A stretch of 64,000 nt of DNA, taken from NCBI GenBank assembly GCA_029204225.1, contig CM055092.1:60494401-60558400 (forward strand). Direction: 5' to 3'. The first letter of the stretch is position 1. Each line of letters starts with the position of its first letter. The stretch is from Diphasiastrum complanatum (Eukaryota > Streptophyta > Lycopodiopsida > Lycopodiales > Lycopodiaceae). Of this stretch, positions 32,024 to 43,809 are shown piece by piece. Below the pieces are notes generated by a model, which saw nothing but the letters and a program-made list of their open reading frames with translations, had not been told where the DNA came from and did not search any database. A program made the translations under genes and the position numbers.

Positions 32024-33987
32024 GCTACTCCACAAACATCGTATTGGTGATGAGAATTTTTTCTTATCACAATAATTTATTATGTGTTTAGTCTTTAGTT
32101 TGTACATAGCTTGCACAAGTTTGGCCTGTAATGAACCTTTCATTGTTGACTGATTACATACTCCTTGTGGTATCATTCCTTGTGCACAGCATCTGCTGTG
32201 TAATTTAGTGGTGGGGATTTTTGCAGGATCTTTGGAAGGCAAGTTTCAAGAGAAGAATATGCTATAAGTTAACATTTGAGCAAGTTCTGAAATTATTAAT
32301 ATGGTGTTACCTTGCACTATATTGTGATCTCTTGTTAAATTGTGGACTCTGGCCCATTAATAAGCCTTGACGAATTTTCTCTCATTTTTTCCTGATGCTT
32401 GGTTGTGACTACAAACTACAATTTCATTGGCTTTTGAACAATCTCAGAAACACAGACTTTTGCAAGAAAAAGTCACTGTTCTACTTGCCTGTTTTGTTGA
32501 TTTGAAGAAAAGACTTGCAGATTTTACATGTTATGTATGGTGAAAGGCCCGGACCTAGGGCCTTGCTTGCAGGGAGGGCCCTTGCCCAAGGGCGGGAGCC
32601 CGAGGGCAGGCCCCGATTTTCAAGGAAGGCCCTAGGTCCTCGGGCCTTCCACGATGTAATGCCAAGTGAGAAGGTAGAGAGAGAACTCACATTCCTTAGA
32701 GAGAGAACACACATTCCGTAGAGAGAGGAGAGAGAACGCACATTCCATAGAGAGATTGCAAATTGTAGAGAGAGAATGACATATTCCAGAGAAGAGAGAA
32801 AGGTGGATGGATATTCTGCTCATGGAGGTGCTTTCAAAATACAAAGCAAACCTGAGCACCTGGCATTACGTCCATTGAAGTATATCCGGCCTTGCAAGCA
32901 AGATTCTGATCAGCTTTTACAATGTCCTGAAAGGTTGAAACCCTAGGATGCAGATAATTTCATCCAAATTGCAGGCACTAGTTCTTGCAGCGACAGTCAA
33001 TAGGAGTTCAAAATTCATGTTCATGAGAATGCGAGAAAAGCTCACGTGTAAGTCAAGAGAAAATATTGATGTTAACATAGCTCACATAAATTAAAAATTA
33101 AAAATTAAAAATTAAAAATAAATTTATTTTTAATTGTTTTTAAAATTGCCACCAAACATCATGAAAACATTCCATTGCCTGGCTTTGCCTGCCCTAGAAG
33201 TGCTAAGATGCCCGACGAAAATATCTTAGGTTTAAAATAGTGAACTATACTAGTTAATTTAATGCAAAATTAATAGCTACACTATCAGCACAATAACCAT
33301 ATGTTGTTAGTGTGATCCTATCATTTGGTTGTATGTGTTAAGACTAGTGAAACTTTGAACAGAAAACTGAGATGATAGAGCTGAAAATTTGGCGCTCAGC
33401 TTGTGGCAATCACGATGGCAAGGAGGCCAAGATCCAAAATTGAATCTGTGATTCTTCACAATGGGAAAGATGAAGTTGGTATTTGGAAACCAACAAAATA
33501 CATGAAAAACTCATGGGTTTTGCTGCATCCATCCTCAAACAGCATGTTTCGACCCAAAAAAAAAAGGGAGAGATGACAAGGATCCTTGAATTTAGGACTT
33601 CTCTTGGGAGGATGGTCCATCTCAGAAGTTTCACTACAACATGTTTATGTGCATTCAAAACCAAATTTACAAGATTTCAGTATTCATGATTGTTAATTGT
33701 AAGCTGATCACACTGCTTGCGTCTTTATGCTTTCATTTTTTATTTTTTATTTAAGAGCGTATGGATATCATTTCTTTTAAAAGTCGAAGCCAACACAATC
33801 TTTTGTAGGTACCCTTTGAGCTCAGTATAGGCTTTGGCAGGTGAAAACGTGGTGTGAAAAAGGGAGTATACGCTCTACTCCCCTCGTTAACATGCTTCAC
33901 TTTTGGCTTAACACCCTTGATACTTACTACCTTCTAGGCATTTTTGCTACTAAACTCTTGCAAATTCTTTAACAACCCCCCCCTTCT
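32024..33987. other. 3' flank of the GTD-binding gene with short repeats
   Basis: The first several hundred bases are probably 3' untranslated. A GC-rich stretch at about 32538-32662 (AAGGCCC, GGGAGCCCGAGGGCAGG, ending GTAATGCCAAG) resembles the MITE-like element at 13666-13779. A purine-rich array at about 32675-32800 repeats GAGAGAGAAC plus ACATTCC about five times. TTAAAAA repeats lie at 33088-33125. No other gene is supported. Confidence 0.55.
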
Positions 33988-34179
33988 CACTACAACACCC
34001 GCGGCGATTAATGACATGATTTGCGATAGATAATCATGGCTTTAATTTTATTAATTCAGTGGGCGTATCACAAGACACGTCGCAATGAAGTCGTTGGAGT
34101 CCAATAGCCGTAAAATCTGTTGCAATCCAACTTATACGTGAGATGAACCCGCCAGAGGAACTGGGGGCTGGATGACAAG

Positions 34180-34770
34180 TTCCACCTGGATGTTGATATT
34201 CGACGTCCACGTGGGACTCAGATTCCGATGTCCAATCCGACATGGCTCACAGTGTCTTTCGCTAACGTGGCCGTCGAATTGTGATGTCATTAACAAATGT
34301 TTGGTTTTTGACGAACAGAGAACCCATCAGAATCCTTCGACAGATGCTCAACGGACCAATAACCATTGGAATCCAACATATAATAAGTCGTCAAATTTCG
34401 ACGTCCCGAATTAGATTTAAAAAAATAAAATGCGTATACAACAGCGTGCTATTTTTGGTCGCAAGCAGTTTTTGCGATGTTCTTGGAGTGAATGTTGATT
34501 GCACTCGATATTTGGATAAAAAAGCACATATGAGGTACTTTGTATTGTGACATTAGCACATTGCAAGATTGCTTCATTGCACGTTATGCTACATTGTGCG
34601 TTTTGATTCGTACTATAACATTGCACATTTCAGATTTTGACATTGCACATTTCAAAATCCAACATTGCACTTCTTGGTGCGCATTGTGCATACGAAAACG
34701 CAATGTGCATTCAGTATGTAAAATACATTATACATCATTGAAATTATAAAACACATTGCACATTAACAAT
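34180..34770. repeat. CACTA subterminal repeat zone
   Basis: Between 34550 and 34770 the motif ACATTGCAC or its complement GCAATGTGC occurs roughly eight times, spaced about 15-40 bases. Such clustered subterminal motifs bind the element's second protein (TNPA type) in known CACTA elements. The stretch 34180-34320 has GACGT-containing phrases that may be a second motif set. Confidence 0.6.
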
Positions 34771-36854
34771 ATTTCGAAGCAATAATATAGTAACGCCAAT
34801 CAATGTATTACAAAATTGTTGCTTTCGCATTCTCTCTGACTTGATATAAACTTACAAACTATCTATAACATCAAATGCAATATAGACCTAATCTACTCAT
34901 CTAATCTACTCGTCATCATCGTCATCACCTTGACGTTCGCTCTACATGAACACAAGCAAACAAGACAATAATTACTACTTTGAGTTTAGGGTGAATATGT
35001 TTTTTATATAATATGCGACAAATACGAAGTTTGTATGTTTCAAAAGAACTTGCCCATGGAGGATGACTCTCACTCTTCAACTTATCGACTAATGCATTGT
35101 AGGATTCCCTAAATACAAAGTCATACTCCTCTTTAGTGGGGAGCTGTCCATAATCTACCATCTATCCATACAATTTAGGTTTAAATTAGTTTAAAGGCAA
35201 AATCTTTTGAGACAGGTCCAAATACAAAAAATTCTCAAAAATCACAAAAAATATGCATTTTGGCCAAAACAATACACCATGTCCAAAAAAATTAAATTTT
35301 CTAATAAAACCTTGAAAATTGAAAATGTTCAAATCGAACAAAATATTGACAAACATTTACAGTGTTTTAATAGTCTAAATTGACTCTCATAAAATAACTC
35401 ACAAAATACATTTGAAGCCAACTACGCAAAATCCACAAATGTTGAAACACTAAAAAAAAAATTTATATTATTTTTTTTTACAATTCAAATTCAAAGAAAT
35501 TTTCACAAACTCCTCTTAAGTCAGTGCTCAAAATATTATCAACGCTCTCCTTTTTGGTTGAAGAAGTTGACGACCCATCTTCCTCATTAGAGTCTATCGA
35601 CAAATTCTCATCCGAATCAGCATCCAATGTTGAGAAAAAATTGTGTATTGTGGCTTTGCTACATTGAAGCCGAGTCGAAGATGATGTTGTGCATTTAACC
35701 CAAGCCGTTCTTGCAAAATAGCTATTGTTGACTTTCGTAAATGGTTCGTCATTGTTGAGTCAAAATTAAATGCAAGCACATCCACTTCTTGGAGATTTAT
35801 ATTATTGAACTTTGGATCTAATTTGCAGCATTTCTAGCTAGTACCTTCCCAAGAAAGCATTTGTTGAAATGGTATGCATCCAGTGCACATGTACAATTTT
35901 GGCCAAAGTATCATTGCTCTGAATGAAGCCAATCACTTTAGCAATCCAAAATGGACGACTTTTGCTATGGGACTCCCAACCATTATTTCATTGAGGTCAC
36001 TAGACCATTTAGCCTTGGCATAATTTACAGTTCGACGAATTTTTCTAGAACCCAAATAAATTTCACGTTCTTTGTTATGAAAAAGGTATAAGAACTTAGT
36101 CTCTTGTGGAACAATAGAGGAATCAACTGCCATTGTTGAAATTGAAGATTTGGTTGGCCACCAAAATTTTTCAAACAAGTTTGCGTCTCCCAAGTCAAGC
36201 AAACGTAATTTTGCTCTTCAGAACATTAGTCAATGCATTCTTAACATGAGTCATTCTCCAAAGGTCTCTTCAGTCTCTCTGACATTGATTGCCAAACATG
36301 GGCCACATGCAAAAATAGAATTTTTTGTGGAACCACATGGGCATGAGATACACATGCATTGAAGTCAATGGTGCAAAACTTTGTGCCGAACTTATATTAT
36401 GCTTACCAATCATCAATGGATTTATGGCAATTAACGTTTCACAGATTTCAAACAGATGGTCTATTATTGTTGGGAGATTATAAGTATTATCATCAATGTT
36501 TTCATTAATTTGACTTTCGGCTCTTATGTCATTGTCATTGACATCCAATCGTCATGCTCATTTGTCTCCACAAGATAATCAATTGTTTCGTCCTCTTCAT
36601 GATGCAGATTCTCTTCTGCATGATTTTTCGTATCGCGATCACTTTCTTCTTCTTCGTCATGATTGTATGTTGTCACATCTTCGAGCTCGATATTTTAGAA
36701 AAAAAAATTTCTTTGTTTGCATGACAAATAGCCACCTCGTATTCGATGGATCAGGATAAAGGGCTATCTGTGTGCATACAAACAATATAAATGAGGTGGA
36801 GAATGAATCTGGTGTGCTCAACAATTGATTTATAATTAAAAGTTCCAACAATTG
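34771..36854 (-). other. CACTA internal DNA, no recognised domain
   Basis: This lies within the CACTA element downstream of DUF4216. Minus-strand frames at 36270-36548, 35933-36202 and 34925-35161 (PTKEEYDFVFRESYNALVDK) may be the gene's tail or a second element gene. I see no family signature. Confidence 0.4.
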
Positions 36855-37157
36855 TTACCTATTCACAATGAATTGGTAAGACCAATGTCTCATTGGAAGA
36901 GGAAAGGATCTTTGTTGAATGCATATAGTCCATTTGTACAGTTGCATGTGGCCCTCGACATGTAATTTGAAACCGTTTAACATTGAACAAAAAGATCTGT
37001 AGTTGAATTTCAATATATCTTGTATGGTTCCAACGTAGCCAAGGTCACTTTCAACCAAATTGGTATCCCTTGCACTATTGCGATTGGCTTGATGAAACCT
37101 TGTCATCACCCCAAAATCATTTTTTGTCGATGCATTCAATGCGAAAGTGTTGTCCAC
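36855..37157 (-). pseudogene. DUF4216 part of the CACTA transposase gene
   Basis: The minus frame has NASTKNDFGVMTRFHQANRN, followed by DLGYVGTIQDILKFNYRSF. This resembles the KTQNSGV and YYG-L-DI-EL-Y pattern of DUF4216, which lies at the C-terminus of plant CACTA transposase polyproteins. It is disconnected by stops from the DUF4218 part. Confidence 0.65.
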
Positions 37158-37599
37158 TAGACCAAAGAGCAGTATGCCACGTATACTACCATATTGAAAA
37201 ATACATATATCAAATAATATTTCGAAATAGTGTGGTACAATACCAAAGCAAGTATTATATTTTTAATAAATGATGAGTTTGAGTTTAGAGACAAACATGC
37301 CAACTACAACTAAGCGCAATATCCCACTCCAAATTTGATATTTGTTTTCCAGTCGCACAAGCATCATTCATGGCTTCATATAGCCAAGAAATGTTGCATT
37401 GATCTAGGAGATTCTCCAATTTAGATGGAAAAGCTTGGCCCCTATGTGATCGATGCCACCGCGTTCTATCAATATTCCATTGATCTTTGGATTTTTCATA
37501 TAAATCAAATCTAGCACGCATTCCTTTTCATTGTAGAATGCTCTCTTGTTTGTTTCTCTCCTCATCACTAGCATGCCTCAGTCCCTGGATTTAATTTTG

Positions 37600-37992
37600 T
37601 CAAGTACTCTGTAATGTAAAACAAAGAATCCAACCTTCCGCCATACTACCTTCTACACACACTTTTTGATGAATAAAGTCTTTTAGGACTTTCATAAAGT
37701 GCTCCAAAATAAACATCCATCTTGCACTCACAGGGCCCGCTAGCTCCACCTCATCAACAAGGTGAACTAATAGGTGAATTTGGATGTCCATGAATGATGG
37801 AGGAAGGCATCTCTCGAAAGCACAAACAACCTCAATAGCTTTGAGACAGATGTGTCCTATATCTCCTATATTTATGTCTTTTGAAGATATCCATTTGCAT
37901 AATACCTTGTAAAGGTCGACAATTTTGAGATAATATTTTGTATATCTTCGGTCAAACACCCTTTCAATGCCACCGGAAATACAAGTTGTCAA
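37600..37992 (-). pseudogene. DUF4218 part of the CACTA transposase gene
   Basis: The 130-codon minus frame contains CAFERCLPPSFMDIQIHLLV, HLVDEVELAGPVSARWMF and VCVEGSMAEGWI, matching the family pattern of LLEKYFPPSFFD-M-HL-VHL, GPV-YRWMYP and R-EGSIAEGY. Just upstream, PVALKGCLTEDI at about 37980-38015 in another frame is the preceding conserved block. Confidence 0.85.
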
Positions 37993-38172
37993 AATAAATA
38001 GGCCAAAATATAATGGTCATGACATTTCATGCAAACAATCTTGATTATACGCATCACTAATTGAACACATCATATACATATACTTGGATCATCAATCGTG
38101 AGACTTTAATCCGGATAATTTGTCGTTTGCAGTAAATGCCCCTCTTATAGACCCTGCGTATCCAGTGGGAAA

Positions 38173-39228
38173 TCACATAGGTCGAATAACTGCCTTTATA
38201 TGTGCACTCTCTTCCTTCGACAAAATCGATGGTGCACACCTTGACTCTTGTCCATCTTTAGTCCACAAGTGTCGAATTTGAATAAAATAGTGCATACAAA
38301 CCTTCTGACTGATTGAAGTGTCTCCATAGTGACTCCATCGTGCATACAAACCTTCTGACTGATTGAAGTGTCTCCATAGTGACTCTCCCACATTTTTGAA
38401 AATGTGCATTAGATTCAATAACGAAGTTATTTTTAATGTCGCCCAATATGGAAGTGTATAAAATATGGATAAACTTTTCATACCTTCTATGGAAGTGGAA
38501 TTCTCCATTGCATTGCTCCATTTCTCAAGCCAATCGAGTTTACTCGTTAATTTTTTCGGTGGAGGGCATGCCTCCACTTTGTCTCCTAGATGAAAAAAAT
38601 GAGTTCTACGAAGACTATGGTCAAATGGAAGATACTTACGATGATTACAATATATGACTTTTCTAAGATGGTTTGCATATTGTGTAGGGGGATTACTTCC
38701 ACATATATTACAAGCATGGTATCTGGAAGTAGAAAAACCAGATGTGGATTTATGATTGTCTACATCTCCTCCCCAGCTTGCATCAGAATAACCACTGAGC
38801 TGATGGAGATTGTCATTGCTGACATCTCCATAGCAAATGCACTGGTCCATGGTAGCTCGAATATATCTCATGATTTGTATGAGAGCCTTCCAATGGGTAA
38901 TGCCAAGATTAGCCATATATTGGTTGAGTGAGCTTACACAAAAGAGATCTGGTCTTATACAGACCATTGCGTACATGAGAGATCCAAGTATCGATCGATA
39001 AGGATACTCTCTCATTTGTTCCACTTCCTGCTTGGTCTGGGGACATTGGTCCTTTGACAGATGCAGGCCTGGATCCATTGGTGAGTGAGCTAATTTACAG
39101 TTCATCAAATTGTATATGTTAAGAACATTGTGAAGATACCTTTGTTGAGTGATGTAAATCAGTTGATTTGCTCTATCTCTGTGGATTTGAATTCCCAAAC
39201 AGAAGTGAGCTTCGCCTAGATCAGTCAT
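38173..39228 (-). pseudogene. Chimeric frame: copia RT/RNase H fused to CACTA TNP2
   Basis: This is one open minus frame of 351 codons. Residues 1-166 are copia reverse transcriptase end and RNase H start (MTDLGEAHFCLGIQI, YRSILGSLMYAM, GYSDASWGGDVDNHKSTSGF). From about residue 167 it is TNP2: NHRKYLP, IFYTLPYWATLKI, LLNLMHIFKNVGESLW. The junction is near 38730. A 50-bp tandem duplication (38291-38340 and 38341-38390) then disturbs the frame. TNP2 sequence continues, with a stop, to a FPTGYAGSIRGAF and LSGLKSHD block at about 38060-38165. It is probably chance preservation of frame at an insertion or deletion joint. Confidence 0.85.
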
Positions 39229-39990
39229 GTCGAACTCTGAAACAACATCTGTTTCGAATCCTTGACCATTTTGGTATTGTTGCTAAAGAGCAATGTATCA
39301 TCCATGTATAAGGTGATAATAATGAAGGATTGCTGCACTGACTTGGATTAGACGTTGCAATCAACAGTGCTTGGTTTTAATCCTTGTTCAATGAGGAATG
39401 TGTTGATCCTCTAGAACTAAGCTCTGGCAGACTGTTTCAAGCCATACAGTGCTTTGTGGAGTTTGCAAACATGATTCTTCGTCCCTTCCATAATGTATCC
39501 TTCGGGCTGGATCACGTAGATATCTTCTTGTATAACTCCATTCAGATAGGCTGTTTGTACATCAAGTTGATGCACTTCGAAGTCAGCAGCTTCAGCATAA
39601 GACAAGAGCATTCGGATCGATGAATGTTTGACGATTGGACTAAAAGTCTCACTGTAGTCGACATTCATAATCTAGGTGAATCCTCGTGCTACCAGTCTTG
39701 CCTTCCTTCGATCAATTGCTCCGTTGGCATTGTATTTAATCTTAAAGATCCATTTGCAATCAATGATATTGCAGCCAATAGGAGCTTTGACTAATGACCA
39801 TGTCTGGTTCTTGATCAGACAGGAATACTCTTTGTCCATAGCTTCTCTCCAAGTATCAGAGCCTGGTTGGCTAAGTGTCTCTTCGACTATCGTCGGTTCC
39901 TACATCAAGAGACAAGCAGACTCAGGAGTATACCTTGTGGGCTGTGTGCACACTCGACTTGATCTTCTGGAAAGATTTGACTGATAAACC
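39229..39990 (-). pseudogene. Ty1/copia reverse transcriptase, N-terminal and catalytic part
   Basis: Minus-strand frames give WREAMDKEYSCLIKNQTWSL, IIDCKWIFKIKYNANGAIDR, NVDYSETFSPIVKHSSIRML, QLDVQTAYLNGVIQEDIYV and LHKALYGLKQSARA. Near 39300 they give the catalytic LYMDDTLLFSN block, with the two aspartates required for polymerisation. Frameshifts separate the parts. It continues into the frame at 39228. Confidence 0.9.
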
Positions 39991-40767
39991 GCTCCTGGGA
40001 TTTGTTGCTGGGTAGCAGCAACATCTTCGTCTGATTCGCTGTCTAGGAATACTTTCTACCAGGATTCTTAAACTGAAGTGCAAGATTCAAGGTCTATAAA
40101 TTCAGTATTTTCTAGCTTCAGAAGAAGCTTCAATAGACTTTGGTTCACCTCTTTACAAGCTCTACATGGTGTTTTACAGCCACCTACTATCCAACTTTAT
40201 GAAAAAAAAACAAGCAAAAATGATGATTTTTTTACTATTTTTCGATTTTTTCATCATTGTAAAGTGGAAATTCATGACATACAACTCTTTCTCTAACACA
40301 TGAAAACCAATTTATAGAATTACAACCATCTAATTGATCTAATCTTGCTGGATTTTGGTTCTTACTATCTATTTTGTGCCAAAAAGCATGAAAAACCAAG
40401 CAATTTTGACCAAAACATAGCCTAGAATCATAAATCATTGGAGAGAACCGGCATGCACCATTAATTTCATCATTAATGAACCCTAAAACGAAAGTACACT
40501 TGCTAGAAAATTCAGATCTACCAAAGATTTGATCTACACAAGAAAAAGCTCCAAAAAAGCATCACAAATTGGCCTTCAAGGACAATTCTCCATAAAACCA
40601 CAAAGAATCCCAAGAGTAATGGATCTTAGCAACATGCAAATTGAAACTGGGATAGTACACCCACTTGCACCCTTGCTATCCACCTTGGAAGAGAATTCCC
40701 ATGGATCCAATCCAAAATTTCGACGAAAGGTAGCCCTTCTCCATGTTCTCCAATCTTCATAAGCCTT
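39991..40767 (-). other. Retroelement leader and unassigned DNA, no gene
   Basis: The part next to 40768 is the leader behind a minus-strand primer-binding site. Nothing else is supported. Confidence 0.4.
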
Positions 40768-41299
40768 GCTCTGATACACTGTAAGGAAAGCTCCCTAAGA
40801 TTGTGCTTACAAGACAATACACAATGGAAAACACACTATGGAACAACCACCCAACCAAGTAGAAGCAACCAATCAACTCTAGAAGCTTCACCCCCAAGCC
40901 AAGGAAGAAGAAGCATGAATGTAGAGTGAACCCCTGGCAATGAATCCATAATCACAATGAGGAGTAGGGCGAGTTTGGCCTCAATATATAGAGCCAAAAG
41001 CATCCTGGGCACATAGCCATGCATAGCACTAAGTTTCCTATACATAGATTCACCTAGAATAGAGTCCTATGCATGGATCACCTATTCATAGAATTGCTAT
41101 TGATAACTCTACACATGCATACACTGTCTCATACCTTGTCTAAACTCCATTTAGTGTGTTCTGGACCTCACAAGGATATTAGTTACTTTAGGGTCACATC
41201 CAGTATGACGTGGCATAACTAACAGCTTGATTTACTGGAGTACCGTGTACCCAAGACTAGAAGTATACTGAATCCTACATATTGGTCATGGACATAACA
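40768..41299 (-). repeat. Ty3/gypsy LTR with primer site on one side and PPT on the other
   Basis: The LTR occupies 40780-41299 (520 bp). At its left is a slightly altered primer site (minus TGTATCAGAGC, 40768-40778). At its right is a polypurine tract (minus GTTTAAGGAGGGAAAA, 41300-41315). In one orientation an LTR normally has only one of these, so this LTR joins the 3' part of one copy to the 5' part of another, as left by recombination between tandem elements. Near-identical copy at 44804-45325; truncated relative at 63025-63456. Confidence 0.8.
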
Positions 41300-41600
41300 T
41301 TTTTCCCTCCTTAAACTGTTTCCATCCTTAGAAACTCTCTAAACAGGAAAGAATAATAGGAATAGTTCTTTTAACTTTAAATATCAACCTAGAAAATCAT
41401 TATCCTTAGTCAAACTTTCACATCAAACAAGTACTCAAAGATAAACCTATTTCAAATCGTTAATCTCTGCTTTGGAGTACAACTCAGGTTTGAAAAGTAC
41501 ATCTAGTATGACGTGGCATAACTAACAGCTTGATTTACTGGAGTACCGTGTATCCAAGACTAGGAGTACACTAAATACTACTTGCTGGTCATGGACATAA
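41300..41600 (-). pseudogene. Gypsy 3' internal fragment and partial LTR
   Basis: 41300-41497 repeats 45326-45524 almost exactly, the noncoding and tail end of gypsy pol. At about 41500 it switches to the terminal 100 bp of the same LTR family (41501-41599), which ends GACATAACA directly against copia integrase. Confidence 0.75.
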
Positions 41601-41604
41601 CAAT

Positions 41605-41746
41605 AAGGAGTGATGAATTGGCTTTGGCAGTACTCCTTAAACTCGATAGAGGTATATTCTCCACCATTGTCTGACCTGAGGGCATTGATCATCCTTCTAG
41701 TCTCCTTCTCTGCATGCTCCTCCGAGAATACAGAACAAGCAAACAA
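41605..41746 (-). pseudogene. Ty1/copia integrase core fragment
   Basis: The minus strand reads ETRRMINALRSDNGGEYTS, then EFKEYCQSQFITPY, including the catalytic-core aspartate in LRSDNGGEY. About 55 bases separate it from the element's primer-binding site at 41804-41815, so gag, protease and most of integrase have been lost. Confidence 0.85.
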
Positions 41747-41803
41747 TTACTCTATCGGCTAGTGGAGTCTTGTACTGTGGAAGCTTATCAAGCTATAAAA
41801 ATA

Positions 41804-42895
41804 GCTTTGATACCATGTTGGAGAGAGATGAAAAATCAGTTGTGAAAGGTGCCGTATGTTAGAAACGAAAAAATTAGCTCAAAGGGGTAAGACGAACACG
41901 AACGAGAAACGAAACACAAACGAACAGAAAGTGTTCGTGCACAGTGGAACAAGCTATACGACTCTCTCCGTAAGCATGACTATGCCTACCAAAACAAGCA
42001 TAATGTTAGTGATGGAGATCACAGTCATTCTTGATTACGTAGCCAAACATTAATAAATGAAGCGCCAGAAGAAAAATTTGTCGCGAATAGCAAGACAAAT
42101 TATGTGTCGCGAATGATTTGCGAAGAGCTAGACTGTGCTCGACTGATAATTAGTTGCAAAATATTCGTGAAAGACAAGACTAAATGTTAGTCATCTATTA
42201 CCAGAAAGAGCAACTAGAAAGATCAGACAGAATGAATAATAAGCATAGCAACATTAACATAGATCTGAACACAGAACAAAGAACTGTATCAGATTAAGTA
42301 TATCAAGTATACATGTCAATAATGCGGTAGAACACTAGACAATAGCGAACGAAACCGCGTGCCCTACAAAGCTTATTCAATAGGGGACAAAACCGCATGC
42401 CCTACGAAGCTTATTCAATCTGTAAAATAATGAAACCTTATTACTGACAATAAGGAATCAATGCACAAGGCATCTACTTTGTCTATCTCCCTGATAAGCT
42501 TCTGATGCTAATTTACATACACTCTCATCTACTCATCTTTTGCGTCAGGACTCAATCGTCCAATACTCGATCTCTTGATCAACACTCGCTTATGCATAAT
42601 ATGGTATTCAGTATCTATATATACATAATGTTACAAGTTTGCAGATGAAGAAAGTACAGGGTGGATGTGCTGTCTGTAAGAGATTGTGGGTGGCTGGAAT
42701 CGTTGTCCAGTCTATTAGCGCAGCTGCATGGGATGAGCGTGAAGAGGGTGTGACGTCAGCATTTGCTTTTCGTTTCATCACCTGTGAGAATTTGCATATT
42801 AATGTGCAGACTGCGCGACAATGTGAGTAAATATGCAACATGAATGGAGGCAAATTAAAATGGGATTTGGGAGAGTAGAGGAAACAAATCCAACA
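41804..42895 (-). repeat. Copia primer-binding site and 5' LTR (LTR 41816-42895, 1080 bp)
   Basis: The minus strand has TGGTATCAAAGC at 41804-41815 against the LTR. The + strand ends are TGTTGGAGAG and AATCCAACA, so the termini are inverted repeats. It shares long blocks with the split LTR at 23568-25874. Inside, a phrase (ACCGC-TGCCCTAC-AAGCTTATTCAAT) is repeated at about 42354 and 42391. Confidence 0.82.
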
Positions 42896-43116
42896 CTTCA
42901 TTCTGGATCATAGGGATAATGCTTAGGGTTAATGGATGTTAGAGTTAGATGTGGATCTTCCATTCATGCTAAAATCTAAGATATGCTATCGCTCTCATGG
43001 GAAACAACCTACACGTGACAACCAACTTCATCTCCTTGATGCTAGATTGCTTGGATCTTGGGTTGAGGATAGGCCAGGAAAGAAACTCACTACAATTTTG
43101 GCGCCGTTGCTGGGGA
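42896..43116 (+). repeat. Ty3/gypsy LTR end and tRNA-Asp-type primer site
   Basis: TGGCGCCGTTGCTGGGGA at 43099-43116 is the primer site typical of non-chromoviral plant gypsy elements (Athila/Tat type). The short stretch before it, ending CTACA near 43094, should be LTR, truncated on its left by the neighbouring LTR at 42895. Confidence 0.75.
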
Positions 43117-43809
43117 GCTACGCCGATTTTTTAGTTTGCAATATGTTTGGGGTTAGCTTGCATTAGGCATCTTGTCGTGGCATGAATAGTGTTAAAACTG
43201 CATTTAGGGTTAGTTTGGAAGTGATTTTGCTTGATTTGAGTGGATTTGCTTGTTTGAAATCTAATCTGATTATTGAACAGGGGAAGCTATTCAGATCACC
43301 ATTCTTGAGGTCCATCTGGATCTGAAAAATCAGAAAAAACAACAAAAATCGGTCAAATCTGCCAGATCTTGGTCAAAATGAGGTAAAAATCGTCATCAGA
43401 GCTGACCCTCTATTTGGAAACGTTCATCGAGTTGCAGGCACCTTTGGTACATAATCTTCATATTGAAGGGCGAACATTCCTTCCCAGCATATTTCTAGAA
43501 ACATTAAAAAAACACCAAAAAACACCCAAAATCCTAAAAAAACACAAAAAAAGAACATTCGTCCGATTCATTGTGCATGGGTTTGATTCAAATTTATCTC
43601 TGTCAAATTTTTGGTCAAATCTGGTTCAATTTGATTCTAATTCTGAGAATTCCTCATTTTAAAAAGTGTCAATCGCTTGATCATACAATCTTTTTCACAG
43701 TTTAGAAATCTGATTCTTGTCAAGTGAAAGAAATTTTGTAGTTCTGAATTGATATAGTTCCTAATTAAAAAATCTAGATCCAATCTCATTGTCTGCTTGA
43801 TTTAATTTG
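43117..43809 (+). other. Gypsy leader, no gene
   Basis: Noncoding sequence between the primer site and gag. The A-rich AACACCAAAAAACACCC tract near 43505 is typical of such leaders. Confidence 0.5.

Larger units (their letters stand above)
33988..38730 (-). mobile_element. CACTA (En/Spm-like) transposon, one end and gene remnants
   Basis: It begins CACTACAACACCCGCGGCG at 33988, a typical CACTA terminal inverted repeat. Inside, minus-strand remnants of a TNP2-type transposase gene follow in the correct order: TNP2 body (38730-38060), DUF4218 (37992-37600) and DUF4216 (37157-36855). The opposite terminus was not found. The transposase side is cut at about 38730 by copia reverse transcriptase, so the element is incomplete. 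Confidence 0.85.

Noticed and set aside
43088-43098. CACTACAA at 43088-43095 as a CACTA terminus
   Set aside because: It is immediately followed by a gypsy tRNA-Asp primer site and is better read as the end of that LTR.
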